From assembly GCF_003002925.1 (NCBI RefSeq), contig NZ_PVTK01000001.1:62001-126000 (forward strand): a stretch of DNA of 64,000 bases. Direction: 5' to 3'. Position numbers and translations under genes: made by a program. Shown piece by piece: positions 39,600 through 49,989 of this stretch (the first letter of the stretch is position 1; each line of letters starts with the position of its first letter). The notes under the pieces were generated by a model. That model ran no database searches and was not told the origin of the DNA. It saw only the letters and a list, made by a program, of their open reading frames with translations. Source of the stretch: Vreelandella songnenensis (GTDB lineage: Bacteria > Pseudomonadota > Gammaproteobacteria > Pseudomonadales > Halomonadaceae).

Positions 39600-41089
39600 T
39601 GGCCGCTTCTCCGCACGGCAAACGCCTTGAGAACTTCATCTTCATCGTTATAGGCATGGCGCACGCCGCTGATTTCCTGGTAGGCCTCGTGACCCTTGCC
39701 GGCAATCAGCACAATATCGCTCTCGCTGGCCTGACGGATGACATGATCGATTGCGCGGCGGCGATCGCCGATATCCAGCGGCGCGGCGTCGGCAGACAGC
39801 CCTTCAATGATCTGCTGGCGAATCAGCTCGGCAGACTCGCTGCGCGGGTTGTCATCAGTCACTACCACGACGTCCGCCCACTGCTCGGCGGCCTTGGCCA
39901 TCTCGGGCCGCTTGCCGGTATCCCGATCGCCGCCGCAGCCAAACACGCACCACAGCTTTCCGGCGTCGCTTACATGGGCGCGCAGCGCTTCAAGCGCGTT
40001 ATTGAGCGCATCCGGAGTGTGCGCGTAGTCGATGACAACGCTGGGGGCGGCAGGCGAATGATAAAGCGCCATGCGTCCCGGCACGGGATCAAGCGCGGCG
40101 GCGGCCTCGAACAGGGCATCCAGGGATTCTCCCAATCCGTACAGCACGGCCATGGCCAGCAGCACGTTGTCGAGGTTGAAACGCCCTACCAGGCCAAGCG
40201 TGAGCATCCGCTCGCCGTCCGGCGTGGCAATCATCGCCTGCTGCCCCGTCTCGCTCGACTGAACATCCATCACGCGCAGCGTGACCGCCTCATCCTGGCC
40301 GGACGCCAGTACGCGCACACGGGCATCAATACCTGCCAGCATCAGTCGTGCCAGCGGGTCGTCGGCATTGACGACCGCAAGCTCAAGCTCTCCACGCCTG
40401 AAAAGCTTGGCCTTGGACGCCGCGTAGGCGGCCATGCTGCCGTGGTAATCCAGATGGTCGCGGGTAAGATTGGTAAATACGCCGGTCGTGATATTCACGG
40501 CGTTCAGACGTTGCTGATCCAGCGCATGAGAAGAGGCCTCGAGCGCCACGCGTCGAATGCCCTGGGCCGCAAGCTCGCCAAGCGCCGCCTGTAGCGCCAG
40601 CGGCCCGGGGGTGGTCAGGCCAGTATCCGTAAGCTGGCCGGGGCGCCCCACACCCAGCGTCCCTACGATGCCAGCGGCCGTTCCCAGCGCCTCGCTCAGC
40701 GCCGCGATATAATGAGTCACCGAACTCTTTCCGTTGGTGCCCGTAACGCCGATAACGTCCAGATCATCCGGCACGTCATAAAGCCGTTTACCCAGCTCGC
40801 CCAGGCGCATGCCCAGGTGAGGCAGGTAAAGCACCCGCTCTTTCAAGGCGGCGTCGCTGTCGCGTGCCTGCGCCAGTACCAGTGAGGCGCCCTGTTCAAG
40901 CGCGGTCTTGATAAATTCGCCGCCATCGCGCTGGCTACCGGGAACGGCCACGAAAACATCGCCAGTCTTCAACGTGCGCGAGTCGCTCACCAAGCGCAGC
41001 GAGTCGGGCAACGCCGGCATCTGATCAAGGGAAGTGCTCGGCCATACCTTGCCAAGCGCGTCCCACAATTGGGTGGGCGTCAACGTCAT
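39596..41089 (-). CDS. murE: UDP-N-acetylmuramoyl-tripeptide synthetase MurE (meso-DAP adding)
   Basis: A 497-residue Mur ligase that adds the third stem residue. ATP loop GVTGTNGKSSVTHYI. The DNPRSE motif in the C-terminal domain predicts meso-diaminopimelate rather than lysine as substrate, normal for gram-negatives. YHGSMAAYAASKAKLF and the carbamylated lysine region fit. It lies 18 bp after ftsI. Confidence 0.97.
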   Translation of the reverse strand: MTLTPTQLWDALGKVWPSTSLDQMPALPDSLRLVSDSRTLKTGDVFVAVPGSQRDGGEFIKTALEQGASLVLAQARDSDAALKERVLYLPHLGMRLGELGKRLYDVPDDLDVIGVTGTNGKSSVTHYIAALSEALGTAAGIVGTLGVGRPGQLTDTGLTTPGPLALQAALGELAAQGIRRVALEASSHALDQQRLNAVNITTGVFTNLTRDHLDYHGSMAAYAASKAKLFRRGELELAVVNADDPLARLMLAGIDARVRVLASGQDEAVTLRVMDVQSSETGQQAMIATPDGERMLTLGLVGRFNLDNVLLAMAVLYGLGESLDALFEAAAALDPVPGRMALYHSPAAPSVVIDYAHTPDALNNALEALRAHVSDAGKLWCVFGCGGDRDTGKRPEMAKAAEQWADVVVVTDDNPRSESAELIRQQIIEGLSADAAPLDIGDRRRAIDHVIRQASESDIVLIAGKGHEAYQEISGVRHAYNDEDEVLKAFAVRRSGQ

Positions 41090-41107
41090 GCCATCTCCTT
41101 AGTCATG

Positions 41108-42820
41108 CTATTCGTCGTCGACCTCATGGTCTGGCGGCACATCAAGCAAGCGCAAGGCGTTGCCCGTGACGCTTGAAAACACCGGGGCGGCAACGGCGCC
41201 ACCGTAGAACTGGCCTGCCTTGGGATGATCGATCATCACCACGGTCACGATACGCGGGTCCGAGATGGGCGCAATCCCGGCAAACACACTGCGATAGGCG
41301 TCCGTGGCATAGCCGCCCTGGCCTGATTTACGCACCGTACCGGTTTTGCCGCCCACGCGGTAGCCTTCCACGCGCGCACGCCTGCCGCCGGAGGTTGGCC
41401 CGACCGACGTTTCCAGAATGTCCAACAGGTCATTGGCCACGCTTGGCGAAATGGCGGGAATACCCGCTGGCGCTTGAGGCAGGCGCAGCAATGAGGGCGG
41501 CAACCGCTCGCCGTTGTTGGCAAGTGCTGTGTAGGCGCTTGCCAGTTGAATCGCCGACACCGATAGCCCGTAGCCATAGGAGAGCGCGGCGCGTTCACTG
41601 CGCGACCAGCGCACGGGAGCCGGCAGGCTGCCGGTCGACTCTCCAGGAAAGCCCGTACCCGGTGACTGACCAAAGCCCAGCTGGTTATACTTTTCCCAGA
41701 TCGCCGTGTCGCTCAGTTGAAGCGCCAGGCGCGACATACCGATGTTCGAGGATTTTTCAAGGATGCCCGGCAGGTCGAGCTGACCATAGTTGCGGATATC
41801 ACGAATGGTGAACTGATCGATGCGCATCCAACCCGGCGAGGTATCCACCACAGCATCACGGTTCACGATGCCGCTTTCCAGGATCGCCGCCATGGCCAAT
41901 GGCTTCATGACCGAGCCCGGTTCGAACACATCTACCAGTGCCTGGTTACGCAGGCCGCGGGGATCAAGTCCGGTGCGGTTGTTGGGGTTATAGGAGGGTA
42001 GATTGGCCATGGCGAGCACCTCACCGGTGCGTGCATCCATCATGACCAGCACGCCGCCATCGGCTTCGTTTTCCGCTACGGCCGCCCGCAGCTCGCGGTA
42101 CGCCATGTACTGAATGCGCTGATCGATCGACAGCACCAGATCGCCGCCGGGCTGAGCATCGCGCATGATGCCAAGTTCGCGCACCAGCCGCCCACGGCGG
42201 TCCTTGATGACCCGACGCTGACCCGGGTGGCCTGCCAGATAAGGCTGGTAGGAGAGTTCGAGTCCTTCCTGCCCGACGTCATCGACGTTGGTCACGCCCA
42301 ACAGCTGAGCGGCCACTTCGCCGGCCGGATAGTAGCGTTTGTACTCACGCTGGGGATAAACGCCCGGCGTGCGCAGATCAAGAATGCGCTGAGCGGCTTC
42401 CGGAGTCATCTGGCGACGTAGATACATGAACTCGCGCCCGCTGTAGCGTTCGATACGCGCAGCGAAGTCGTCTGGCGTCATGCCCAGCGCCTGGGCCAGC
42501 ATGAAAAGCTGAATGCCGTCGGTGGGTAGTTCCTGCGGGTTGGCCCATAGGGTAACGACTGGCGTCGAGATCGCCAGCGGCTCGCCGTTGCGGTCGGTAA
42601 TCATGCCACGGTGGGCAGGAATGGCCTCGTGACGCAGGGTGCGCGCGTCGCCCTGACTTTGCAGAAACGGACGATCAATCACCTGGAGCAGGGTGATTCG
42701 CCCCATCAAGGTAATTGAGGCAAGGCCCACTATAATCAGAATGAACAGAAAGCGGCCGCCACCCAGCGGTGGCGCCACGGGTGCCTGACGGGACATCCCT
42801 CCCCGACGCTCGCTTCTCAT
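41108..42820 (-). CDS. ftsI: Septal peptidoglycan transpeptidase FtsI (PBP3)
   Basis: A 570-residue class B penicillin-binding protein. Cytoplasmic N-terminus, membrane helix about 23-45, pedestal domain, then the transpeptidase domain with SVMK (Ser303, Lys306), SSN (357-359) and KTG (492-494). It cross-links septal peptidoglycan with FtsW. The start at 42820 overlaps the ftsL stop (ATGA); a second ATG eight codons later is also possible. Confidence 0.97.
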   Translation of the reverse strand: MRSERRGGMSRQAPVAPPLGGGRFLFILIIVGLASITLMGRITLLQVIDRPFLQSQGDARTLRHEAIPAHRGMITDRNGEPLAISTPVVTLWANPQELPTDGIQLFMLAQALGMTPDDFAARIERYSGREFMYLRRQMTPEAAQRILDLRTPGVYPQREYKRYYPAGEVAAQLLGVTNVDDVGQEGLELSYQPYLAGHPGQRRVIKDRRGRLVRELGIMRDAQPGGDLVLSIDQRIQYMAYRELRAAVAENEADGGVLVMMDARTGEVLAMANLPSYNPNNRTGLDPRGLRNQALVDVFEPGSVMKPLAMAAILESGIVNRDAVVDTSPGWMRIDQFTIRDIRNYGQLDLPGILEKSSNIGMSRLALQLSDTAIWEKYNQLGFGQSPGTGFPGESTGSLPAPVRWSRSERAALSYGYGLSVSAIQLASAYTALANNGERLPPSLLRLPQAPAGIPAISPSVANDLLDILETSVGPTSGGRRARVEGYRVGGKTGTVRKSGQGGYATDAYRSVFAGIAPISDPRIVTVVMIDHPKAGQFYGGAVAAPVFSSVTGNALRLLDVPPDHEVDDE

Positions 42821-43152
42821 GGCCGGATTACCTCGACATCATGAACATCGGGAATACGCATATCCAGGCGTTCAGTGGAAATCTGTTCGATACGGGCCGG
42901 AGTCGACCAGGCGCCCTCTTCCAAAAGCAGCTGCCCCCATTCGGTTTGCAGCTGGTTTTTTTCCTGCTCGAGCTGCTGGAGCTGGGCATACTGGACTCGT
43001 GTCGTGTGCGTAATGATGACGATCGCCAGACCGCTTGCAATACAGGCCAGAAACAGCAGGCAAATAGCGATAGGCCACGCCCGCAGGCGCAGCTTGAAAG
43101 GCCATTCGGCGCGTAACGTTGAAGCCCAACGTTCAATCCGATCCATGCTCAT
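42817..43152 (-). CDS. ftsL: Cell division protein FtsL
   Basis: A 111-residue bitopic protein: about 27 cytoplasmic residues, one membrane helix (about 28-48) and a periplasmic leucine-zipper-like coiled coil (VQYAQLQQLEQEKNQLQTEW). It forms the FtsQLB complex that activates FtsWI. It is wedged between rsmH (2 bp) and ftsI (4-bp overlap), the universal dcw order. Confidence 0.95.
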   Translation of the reverse strand: MSMDRIERWASTLRAEWPFKLRLRAWPIAICLLFLACIASGLAIVIITHTTRVQYAQLQQLEQEKNQLQTEWGQLLLEEGAWSTPARIEQISTERLDMRIPDVHDVEVIRP

Positions 43153-43154
43153 GG

Positions 43155-44111
43155 TTATACCCGTTTACGGGCAGCTCGCATAACGGCGCTCCGCGCCCGC
43201 GGGTTGCCAGCCACCTCTTCATCACTTGGACGTACGCCTTTGCCCAGGGCCTCAAGACGACGGTTTAACTGATCATCACGAATGGGCACACCGCGGGGAA
43301 GATGGGTATCGCCGCGCACGTGGTGACGAATAAAGCGTTTTACGCGCCGGTCTTCCAGGGAGTGAAAGCTGATGATCACCAGATGACCGCCGGGCGCCAG
43401 CGCCTCAAGCGCTGCGTCTAAGGCAGCGTCAAGCTGATCAAGTTCGCCGTTGAGGTAAATTCGTAGTCCCTGGAACGCCTTGGTTGCCGGATGACGGCCT
43501 TTTTCCCAGGCGGGGTGCGCGGCTTTCAACACCTCGGCCAGGTCCACCGTATGGGTAAATGGTGTTTCTGCGCGCCGCTCGACCACTGCACGCGCCAGGC
43601 GTTTGGCATAGCGCTCTTCACCGTAGGCCTTGAAGACGTGAGCAATATCGGCCTCTTTGGCACGGGCCAGAAATTCCGCCGCGCTTTCGCCCTGCGTCGG
43701 GTCCATGCGCATATCCAGCGGGCCGTTGCGCATGAAGCTGAAACCGCGCTCGGGATCATCCAACTGCGGAGAGGAGACGCCGACATCCAGCAGCACGCCG
43801 GAAAGCTTGCCGTAGACACCCTGCTCGCGGGCGTAGTCTGCCAGATGGGCAAATTCACGCTGGGTAATCTGAAAACGGGCGTCGTCGATGCCAGCCGAGG
43901 CTGCAATCGCCTGAGGGTCACGGTCCATGGCCATCAACTGGCCTTGCTCATCCAGGCGGGAAAGAATCAGCCGCGAATGACCGCCCCGGCCAAAGGTGCC
44001 GTCCAGGTAGATGCCGCTTTTGTCGTGTACAAGGGTATCGACAGCCCCTTCCAGTAATACGCTGGTGTGGTGAAACGGGGAAACGACCTGGTCAGCGTCA
44101 GGAGAAGGCAT
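43155..44111 (-). CDS. rsmH: 16S rRNA (cytosine(1402)-N4)-methyltransferase RsmH (MraW)
   Basis: A 318-residue SAM-dependent methyltransferase acting on C1402 of 16S rRNA, the same nucleotide that RsmI modifies on its ribose. Blocks [22 protein letters not shown] and [22 protein letters not shown] are typical; ISFHSLEDR and FIRHHVRG follow. ATG 44111 is used because the longer frame would need a TTG. It is the first gene of the dcw cluster here, since mraZ is missing; a terminator for rnpB lies only 12 bp upstream of the start codon. Confidence 0.96.
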   Translation of the reverse strand: MPSPDADQVVSPFHHTSVLLEGAVDTLVHDKSGIYLDGTFGRGGHSRLILSRLDEQGQLMAMDRDPQAIAASAGIDDARFQITQREFAHLADYAREQGVYGKLSGVLLDVGVSSPQLDDPERGFSFMRNGPLDMRMDPTQGESAAEFLARAKEADIAHVFKAYGEERYAKRLARAVVERRAETPFTHTVDLAEVLKAAHPAWEKGRHPATKAFQGLRIYLNGELDQLDAALDAALEALAPGGHLVIISFHSLEDRRVKRFIRHHVRGDTHLPRGVPIRDDQLNRRLEALGKGVRPSDEEVAGNPRARSAVMRAARKRV

Positions 44112-44123
44112 GGTACTCTCACA

Positions 44124-44157
44124 CAAAAATTAGAGGGGCGCGCTGATGCGAGCCCCT
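44124..44157 (-). terminator. rnpB terminator
   Basis: Read on the minus strand, a GGGGC/GCCCC stem (44152-44156, 44135-44139), extendable by inner GC pairs, is followed by CTCTAATTTTTG. It lies just beyond the rnpB 3' end and directly ahead of rsmH, so dcw transcription must read through or start very close by. Confidence 0.75.
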
Positions 44158-44169
44158 TCATGGAAATGG

Positions 44170-44538
<369 letters not shown>

Positions 44539-44545
44539 GGCGGCA

Positions 44546-44574
44546 AGCATACCAGCGCCCTTGCTTTGCCTCAA
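44546..44574 (-). promoter_or_regulatory. rnpB promoter
   Basis: On the minus strand TTGAGG (44569-44574), a 17-bp spacer and TATGCT (44546-44551) lie 7 bases before the rnpB 5' end. The -35 overlaps the last codons of rsmI. Confidence 0.8.
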
Positions 44575-45428
44575 TGCTCGGTTTTAATTGCTTGCAGCCG
44601 CGCGTACCACTCCTGCTTGCGCCCACCCAGCATTCGGGCCACTATCGCCGCGCCCTGCTTGACACCCACCCCTTCATCCAGCAGCGTTTTCATCAGCTCA
44701 TCGGCACTTATATCCTGATGCTCGCGCTCGGTGACCGGCGGCGCGCCAGCGACCATGACCACGAATTCCCCGCGCGCCTGGTTGGGATCTTCCGTCAGCT
44801 GGGTGATAAGCGCCTCGGGCGTGCCCTGTAAAAATGTTTCAAAGGTCTTGGTGAGCTCCCGGGCCAGCACCACCGCGCGCTCGGGGAAACTCTCTTTCAG
44901 GGCGTCAAGGGTATGCATGATGCGGTGCGGAGATTCGTAGAACACCAGCGTCTCTTCCCGCGTGCTCCAGTCTTCCAGCACCTGGCGCCGCGCGCCGGGC
45001 TTGGCCGGCAGAAAGCCGCCAAAGACGAACCGATCAGTGGGAAGCCCCGCACCCGAGAGCGCCGCGATCAGCGCACAGGCGCCGGGGATCGGTACGATAT
45101 GGCGCCCGCGCGCGCGAAGCTCGCGCACCAGCACGAAGCCCGGGTCGCTGATCAGCGGCGTGCCGGCATCGCTGATCAGTGCGATACTCTCGCCTGCGGC
45201 CAGGTAGCCATCCAGAGTATCCACACGGCGTGCCTCGTTATGCTCATGCAGCGAAAGCATCGGCGTACTGACCCCTAGATGGGCCAGAAGACGCCCGCTA
45301 TGGCGCGTATCTTCGGCGGCAATGCGCGATACTTCGGCTAATACCCGGGCTGCACGCGGCGTGAGATCGTCCAAATTCCCAATTGGGGTGGCAACCACGT
45401 ACAATGTGCCCGGATTATGGTGTGTCAT
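44571..45428 (-). CDS. rsmI: 16S rRNA (cytidine(1402)-2'-O)-methyltransferase RsmI
   Basis: A 285-residue tetrapyrrole-methylase-fold enzyme that methylates the ribose of C1402. The N-terminal VVATPIGNLDDLTPRA, EDTRHSGRLL, SDAGTPLISDPG and FGGFLP motifs are all present. ATG 45428 has GGGAG five bases before it and matches the family start. It is divergent from lpoA and shares its target nucleotide with RsmH, encoded 460 bp downstream past rnpB. Confidence 0.96.
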   Translation of the reverse strand: MTHHNPGTLYVVATPIGNLDDLTPRAARVLAEVSRIAAEDTRHSGRLLAHLGVSTPMLSLHEHNEARRVDTLDGYLAAGESIALISDAGTPLISDPGFVLVRELRARGRHIVPIPGACALIAALSGAGLPTDRFVFGGFLPAKPGARRQVLEDWSTREETLVFYESPHRIMHTLDALKESFPERAVVLARELTKTFETFLQGTPEALITQLTEDPNQARGEFVVMVAGAPPVTEREHQDISADELMKTLLDEGVGVKQGAAIVARMLGGRKQEWYARLQAIKTEH

Positions 45429-45538
45429 CGTGACTCCCGATTTGTTAATGGCTTGCTCTGACGGTGCGCTATGCTTGTGCCAGGACAACGAAACGCTGAC
45501 CAGCGGCGACAGCGCAAATGAAAACTAAGGAAGGATAC

Positions 45539-47044
45539 ATGAAACACTCTCTGCGTGGCGTATTCGCCACTGCCCTCACAGCACTTCTGATAACCGGCTG
45601 TGCGATGCAGTCGCCCAGCGTGGTCGACCGCGCCGATGACCGCGATGCCGGCCGCCTGCTGAGCCAGGCAGAGCAGCAGGCCCCGGATCAAGCCGCCAAG
45701 ACACGCCTGGAAGCTGCCAGCATCCTGGCCCAGCAAGGCCAGCGGGATAACGCTTTCGAAGCGGCAGGCAATATCGACGTTGCGCTTCTCTCCGAAGCCG
45801 ACCGCGTTCGCTGGGCGCTGTTGTTCTCGGAGCTTGCACGCGCCATGGACGACCCTCGCGCCGTGCTGCGAGCAACCCAGGTGTTGAACGATGACCTGCC
45901 CATGCAGGACGACCAGCGCGAAACGCTGGAAGAGCGCCAGCGCTGGGCGCGTAATGCCTTGAACGAAGGCGACCCGGAGCTTCTGGCGCTGCCAAGCCTG
46001 GAAGGCCAGGAAATACGCCGCATCGTCGTTGCCCTGCCGGAATCCGGCCCGCTCAGCAGCGTGGCCAACACACTGGCCACCGCCATGCGCCGCCACCATG
46101 AAGTCAGCGGCGATAACGTGGAGCTAAGCTTCCTGGACGCCTCTCAGTACTCCATGGATGAGCTTTACCAGCGCGCCGAGCAGATGAATGCCCAGTTGAT
46201 CATTGGCCCGCTGGCCAAGGACCAGGTAACCCAGCTCGAGCAGCGCGACAGCGTACCGCTGCCCACGCTTGCGCTCAATTACGGCAGCAGTGAGCAGAAC
46301 AACGCCGCACGTCTGTTCCAGTACGGCCTCTCTGCAGAAGATGAAGCCCGCCAGGCCGCACGCCGCGCCTATCAGGACGGCCATCGCCAGATGTCGATGA
46401 TGGTACCTGACAACGACTGGGGTCGCCGTGTAGGCGAAGCGTTCTGGAACGAGTGGCACCGTCAGGGCGGCGAGATTACCAACGCCGTACGCTACAACCC
46501 CGAAAGCTCGGTTTCCAACGCCGTCAAGACGGCCCTGAACGTGAGTGGCGAGCGTGCACAGCTAGGCAATATCGATGCGCTCTTCCTGCTGGCCCTGCCT
46601 GACTACGCGCGTCAGGTACCGCCCACCATGGATTACTACTACGCGCCCAACCTGCCGATCTACGCGACCTCGCATCTGCATGAAGGCCGACTGCAGACCC
46701 GTCGCGACCAGGACCTCAACGATGTCATGTTCGTAGATATTCCCTGGCAGATCCCGGATGCCGCCGTGGGTGGTGAAGAGGTATTGCCGTTCTACCCCAC
46801 TTACCAGCGCCTGCGCGAAGAGTCCGACGCCTCCATGTTCCGCCTCATGGCCATGGGCGTAGATGCCTACGAAATCGCCACGCACCTGTCCGACATTGCC
46901 TCGCTTGACGGCATGCGCGGCAGCACCGGGACGCTCTACCTGACCGGCGATGGTCGCATCTACCGCGAACTGCCCTGGGCCAAATTCCAGAACGGTACGC
47001 CGACCCCCATTCTGATCCCCGGCCAGAGTGACAGTGACGAATAA
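45539..47044 (+). CDS. lpoA: Penicillin-binding protein activator LpoA
   Basis: A 501-residue outer-membrane lipoprotein. The signal peptide ends at lipobox LITGC (Cys21). A TPR-like helical N-terminal domain (about 35-165) precedes a periplasmic-binding-protein-like domain (about 170-495; VVALPESGPLSSVA, QLIIGPLAKDQV, ALNYG). LpoA reaches through the peptidoglycan to stimulate PBP1A. AAGGAAGGA precedes the ATG. It is divergent from rsmI and followed by yraN, diaA and dolP, as in E. coli and Pseudomonas. Confidence 0.95.
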   Translation: MKHSLRGVFATALTALLITGCAMQSPSVVDRADDRDAGRLLSQAEQQAPDQAAKTRLEAASILAQQGQRDNAFEAAGNIDVALLSEADRVRWALLFSELARAMDDPRAVLRATQVLNDDLPMQDDQRETLEERQRWARNALNEGDPELLALPSLEGQEIRRIVVALPESGPLSSVANTLATAMRRHHEVSGDNVELSFLDASQYSMDELYQRAEQMNAQLIIGPLAKDQVTQLEQRDSVPLPTLALNYGSSEQNNAARLFQYGLSAEDEARQAARRAYQDGHRQMSMMVPDNDWGRRVGEAFWNEWHRQGGEITNAVRYNPESSVSNAVKTALNVSGERAQLGNIDALFLLALPDYARQVPPTMDYYYAPNLPIYATSHLHEGRLQTRRDQDLNDVMFVDIPWQIPDAAVGGEEVLPFYPTYQRLREESDASMFRLMAMGVDAYEIATHLSDIASLDGMRGSTGTLYLTGDGRIYRELPWAKFQNGTPTPILIPGQSDSDE

Positions 47045-47405
47045 CGCCCAGACAGCACGCAAGCGCGGCGCAGCCATCGAGCAGCTAGCTGCAAGGTGGC
47101 TGCAAGCGCAAGGATTGATGCTCGTCACCCAGAACCACCACGTAAAAGGTGGCGAGCTTGACCTGGTAATGCGTGACGGGGCAACGCTGGTGTTTGTCGA
47201 AGTCAAACACCGCGTGACCACCCAGTACGGCCACCCGCTGGAAACCGTCACACCTACGAAGCGAAAGCGCCTGGTGCGAGCCGCCACGCTGTATATTGGA
47301 AGATACGGCCTTACATCTCCCTGCCGCTTTGATATTCTTGCCATTACCGGCACGCCGCCTGATCTCGTCTTCCAGTGGGAGAAAGCGGCTTTTGACGCCT
47401 ATTGA
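47028..47405 (+). CDS. yraN: YraN (UPF0102) endonuclease-like protein
   Basis: A 125-residue UPF0102 protein with a restriction-endonuclease-like fold; the likely metal/catalytic set is the Glu in GGELDLVMRD and the FVEVKHR motif (E-x-K). Members resemble Holliday-junction resolvases, but function is unproven. It starts at GTG 47028 or 47034, overlapping the lpoA 3' end by 11-17 bases, so translation is probably coupled. Confidence 0.9.
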   Translation: MTVTNNAQTARKRGAAIEQLAARWLQAQGLMLVTQNHHVKGGELDLVMRDGATLVFVEVKHRVTTQYGHPLETVTPTKRKRLVRAATLYIGRYGLTSPCRFDILAITGTPPDLVFQWEKAAFDAY

Positions 47406-48020
<615 letters not shown>

Positions 48021-48067
48021 TCAAGCAGACGCGTCTTTACTTTTTACCGGATAAGGAGTCATTCACC

Positions 48068-48640
48068 ATGGCCCTGCGCTTTTCTTCTCGCAAGCTTGTG
48101 GCGGCTACGCTGTTTACCGCTGCGCTAATCAGCGGCTGTGCAACCAACACCGCCTCCAACCCTTCCAATTACGGCCAGCGCAGCGACGATGTTCAGGCAG
48201 TGGATGCCACCATCGAGCGTGAAGCCGAGCGCGCCCTTGATCGCGCTGACGCCCGCCTGGGTGATGCCCGCATTCGCGCCCACAGCTACAATGGCGCGCT
48301 ACTGCTGGTTGGCCAGGTGCCGAGTGAAGAGCTGCGCACCAAGGCAGGCGATGTGGCCCGCAACCTGCGCGGCGTCAATCAGGTGCATAACGAGCTGACC
48401 ATTGCCGCTCGACTCCCGGCCAGCCAGCGCCTGACCGATACCTGGCTCACCACCAACGTGGTCAGCACACTTGCCACCAATGACCGCATCGATTCATCGA
48501 AGCTCAAGGTCACCACTGAAAACGCCAGCGTTTACCTGATGGGCATGGTCACTCACGAAGAAGCCGACCGCATCGTCAATGCCGCCTCTTCGGTAGGCGG
48601 CATTCAGCGCATCGTAAAGGTGTTTGAATATATCGATTGA
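48068..48640 (+). CDS. dolP: Dual-BON-domain outer-membrane lipoprotein DolP (YraP)
   Basis: A 190-residue lipoprotein with signal peptide and lipobox ISGC (Cys24). Two BON domains follow (about 55-115 and 125-190; GALLLVGQVPSEELR, then ASVYLMGMVTHEEAD). DolP binds anionic phospholipid in the outer membrane and supports envelope integrity and BAM function. An AAGGAG site lies 9 bases before the ATG. It is the last gene of the lpoA operon and ends at a strong terminator. Confidence 0.94.
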   Translation: MALRFSSRKLVAATLFTAALISGCATNTASNPSNYGQRSDDVQAVDATIEREAERALDRADARLGDARIRAHSYNGALLLVGQVPSEELRTKAGDVARNLRGVNQVHNELTIAARLPASQRLTDTWLTTNVVSTLATNDRIDSSKLKVTTENASVYLMGMVTHEEADRIVNAASSVGGIQRIVKVFEYID

Positions 48641-48655
48641 TCGATCAATCGCCGT

Positions 48656-48691
48656 AAAAAAAACCTCGCACGTTACCGTGCGAGGTTTTTT
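48656..48691. terminator. Bidirectional terminator between dolP and sspB
   Basis: A 9-bp stem CCTCGCACG/CGTGCGAGG (48664-48672, 48677-48685) with a TTAC loop is bordered by eight A's and six T's. It serves the convergent dolP and sspB transcripts. Confidence 0.95.
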
Positions 48692-48716
48692 AATGCGCGC
48701 CGTGCTGGCCACCGAG

Positions 48717-49202
48717 TTACTTGACGACGCGGAGCGTAGGCTTTTTCTTCGATTTCGATGCGGTCTTGGGTGCCTTGGCCTCATCACCCAACTCCTCGTC
48801 AGGCACCGGCTCGGTCACCGAGAGCTCGGGCTTTGAAGGTGTATCACTCACCTCTTCAAAGAGCTCCTCGTCATCGCCTTCTTCACTGAGTTCCGGCTCG
48901 TGACCAAATACCATCCCCACGCCATTTTCGCGAGCGTAGATGGCAATCAAGGCCGGTATTGGCACCATCACCTGCATGGGCTGACCACCAAAGCGCGCGT
49001 TGAAACCAATCGCCTGGTTTTCCATGAACAGATCGCGCACGGCCGTCGGCGCCACGTTCAGCACAATCTGACCGTTCTGAACAAACTGGCGCGGTACTTC
49101 TACTCCCGGCTGAGTCGCATCCACGACCAGATAGGGCGTCAATTCGTTATCCAGCAACCACTCGTAGAGCGCTCGGGCGAGATAGGGGCGACTCGATTTC
49201 AT
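48717..49202 (-). CDS. sspB: ClpXP adaptor SspB
   Basis: A 161-residue adaptor that delivers ssrA-tagged proteins to ClpXP. The folded SspB domain (1-105) includes RPYLARALYEWLLDN, FNARFGG and the PIPALIAIYARENG helix. A long acidic linker follows and ends in PTLRVVK, the conserved ClpX-binding tail. ATG 49202 is preceded by GGAGGAGGGAG, a strong site; the frame upstream overlaps the sspA stop and is not used. It forms the sspA-sspB operon. Confidence 0.96.
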   Translation of the reverse strand: MKSSRPYLARALYEWLLDNELTPYLVVDATQPGVEVPRQFVQNGQIVLNVAPTAVRDLFMENQAIGFNARFGGQPMQVMVPIPALIAIYARENGVGMVFGHEPELSEEGDDEELFEEVSDTPSKPELSVTEPVPDEELGDEAKAPKTASKSKKKPTLRVVK

Positions 49203-49258
49203 AAGACTCCCTCCTCCTGACAAGTTAGACCCCGCCACCAGGGCAGGGTCAGGTAAAT

Positions 49259-49885
49259 TCAAGCACGCATCTCTTTTTCACGCTCGTTCAGGGACGCCTT
49301 GAACGCTTCGCGCTCAAATACCCGCGACATGTAGCTCAAAAGCGGCTTGACCTGCTTTTCGGGCAGCTCGATATTAAGCTCCGGCAAGCGCCAGAGGATA
49401 GGCGCAAGACAGCAGTCCACGAGCGTAAACTCTTCGCTCATGAAGAAAGGCATATCTTCAAAGATGGGCGAGATACCGATCAGGCTTTCACGCAGCTCTT
49501 TTCGCGCCTTCTCTGCCTCTTTCTTCCCACCGCTGCGAATCAGATCCACCATGGGGCACCACTCACGCTCGATCCGGTGCATCCACAGACGACTCTGCGC
49601 CCGGGCGACCGGGTAAACGGGCAGCAACGGCGGATGCGGGAAACGCTCATCCAGGTACTCCATCATGACCTTGGATTCATACAGCACCAGATCACGATCC
49701 AGCAGCGTCGGTACGCTGTTATACGGGTTGAGGTCTGCCAGATCTTCCGGCGGCTGCTCCTCGTTCACATCAACGATATCAACAGCGACCCCCTTCTCAG
49801 CCAGAACAATGCGCACACGATGACTGAAATGATCATCACTACCAGAGTAAAAAATCATCGACGACCGCTTGGCCACAACACCCAT
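49259..49885 (-). CDS. sspA: Stringent starvation protein A
   Basis: A 208-residue GST-fold protein that binds RNA polymerase and modulates stationary-phase and phage-type transcription. The thioredoxin-like domain (about 10-85; [20 protein letters not shown], split around SGSDD) has [17 protein letters not shown], and an all-helical domain follows. Catalytic GST residues are absent, as usual. GAGGAT lies seven bases before the ATG. Gap to petC is 104 bp. Confidence 0.95.
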   Translation of the reverse strand: MGVVAKRSSMIFYSGSDDHFSHRVRIVLAEKGVAVDIVDVNEEQPPEDLADLNPYNSVPTLLDRDLVLYESKVMMEYLDERFPHPPLLPVYPVARAQSRLWMHRIEREWCPMVDLIRSGGKKEAEKARKELRESLIGISPIFEDMPFFMSEEFTLVDCCLAPILWRLPELNIELPEKQVKPLLSYMSRVFEREAFKASLNEREKEMRA

Positions 49886-49931
49886 GAAAGCATCCTCGCA
49901 TCAAAACAATTATGGATAATAACACGCCAAA

Positions 49932-49952
49932 GCTACCTTATGGTAAGGCAGC
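49932..49952 (-). terminator. Possible petC terminator
   Basis: A 9-bp stem with one G-T pair (49932-49940 with 49944-49952, loop TGG) lies between petC and sspA. On the minus strand it is followed by TTTGG only, so termination would be weak. Confidence 0.4.
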
Positions 49953-49989
49953 CTGTTTTAGGGTTACCGCTTGTTTCATCACCACCGGA

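Noticed and set aside
36894-40594. Long plus-strand frames of about 340 codons opposite murD/mraY and opposite murF/murE
   Set aside because: They mirror high-GC codon use of the minus-strand dcw genes, have no ribosome binding sites, and their translations look like no family (His/Arg/Gln-rich). They are antisense shadows.
44571-45488. Longer RsmI start at 45488
   Set aside because: ATG 45428 has a GGGAG site at proper spacing and the family N-terminus; the extra 20 residues are not family-like and would run toward the lpoA promoter.
45425-46099. Minus-strand 224-codon frame opposite lpoA
   Set aside because: Shadow of lpoA, whose lipobox, domains and ribosome binding site are clear.
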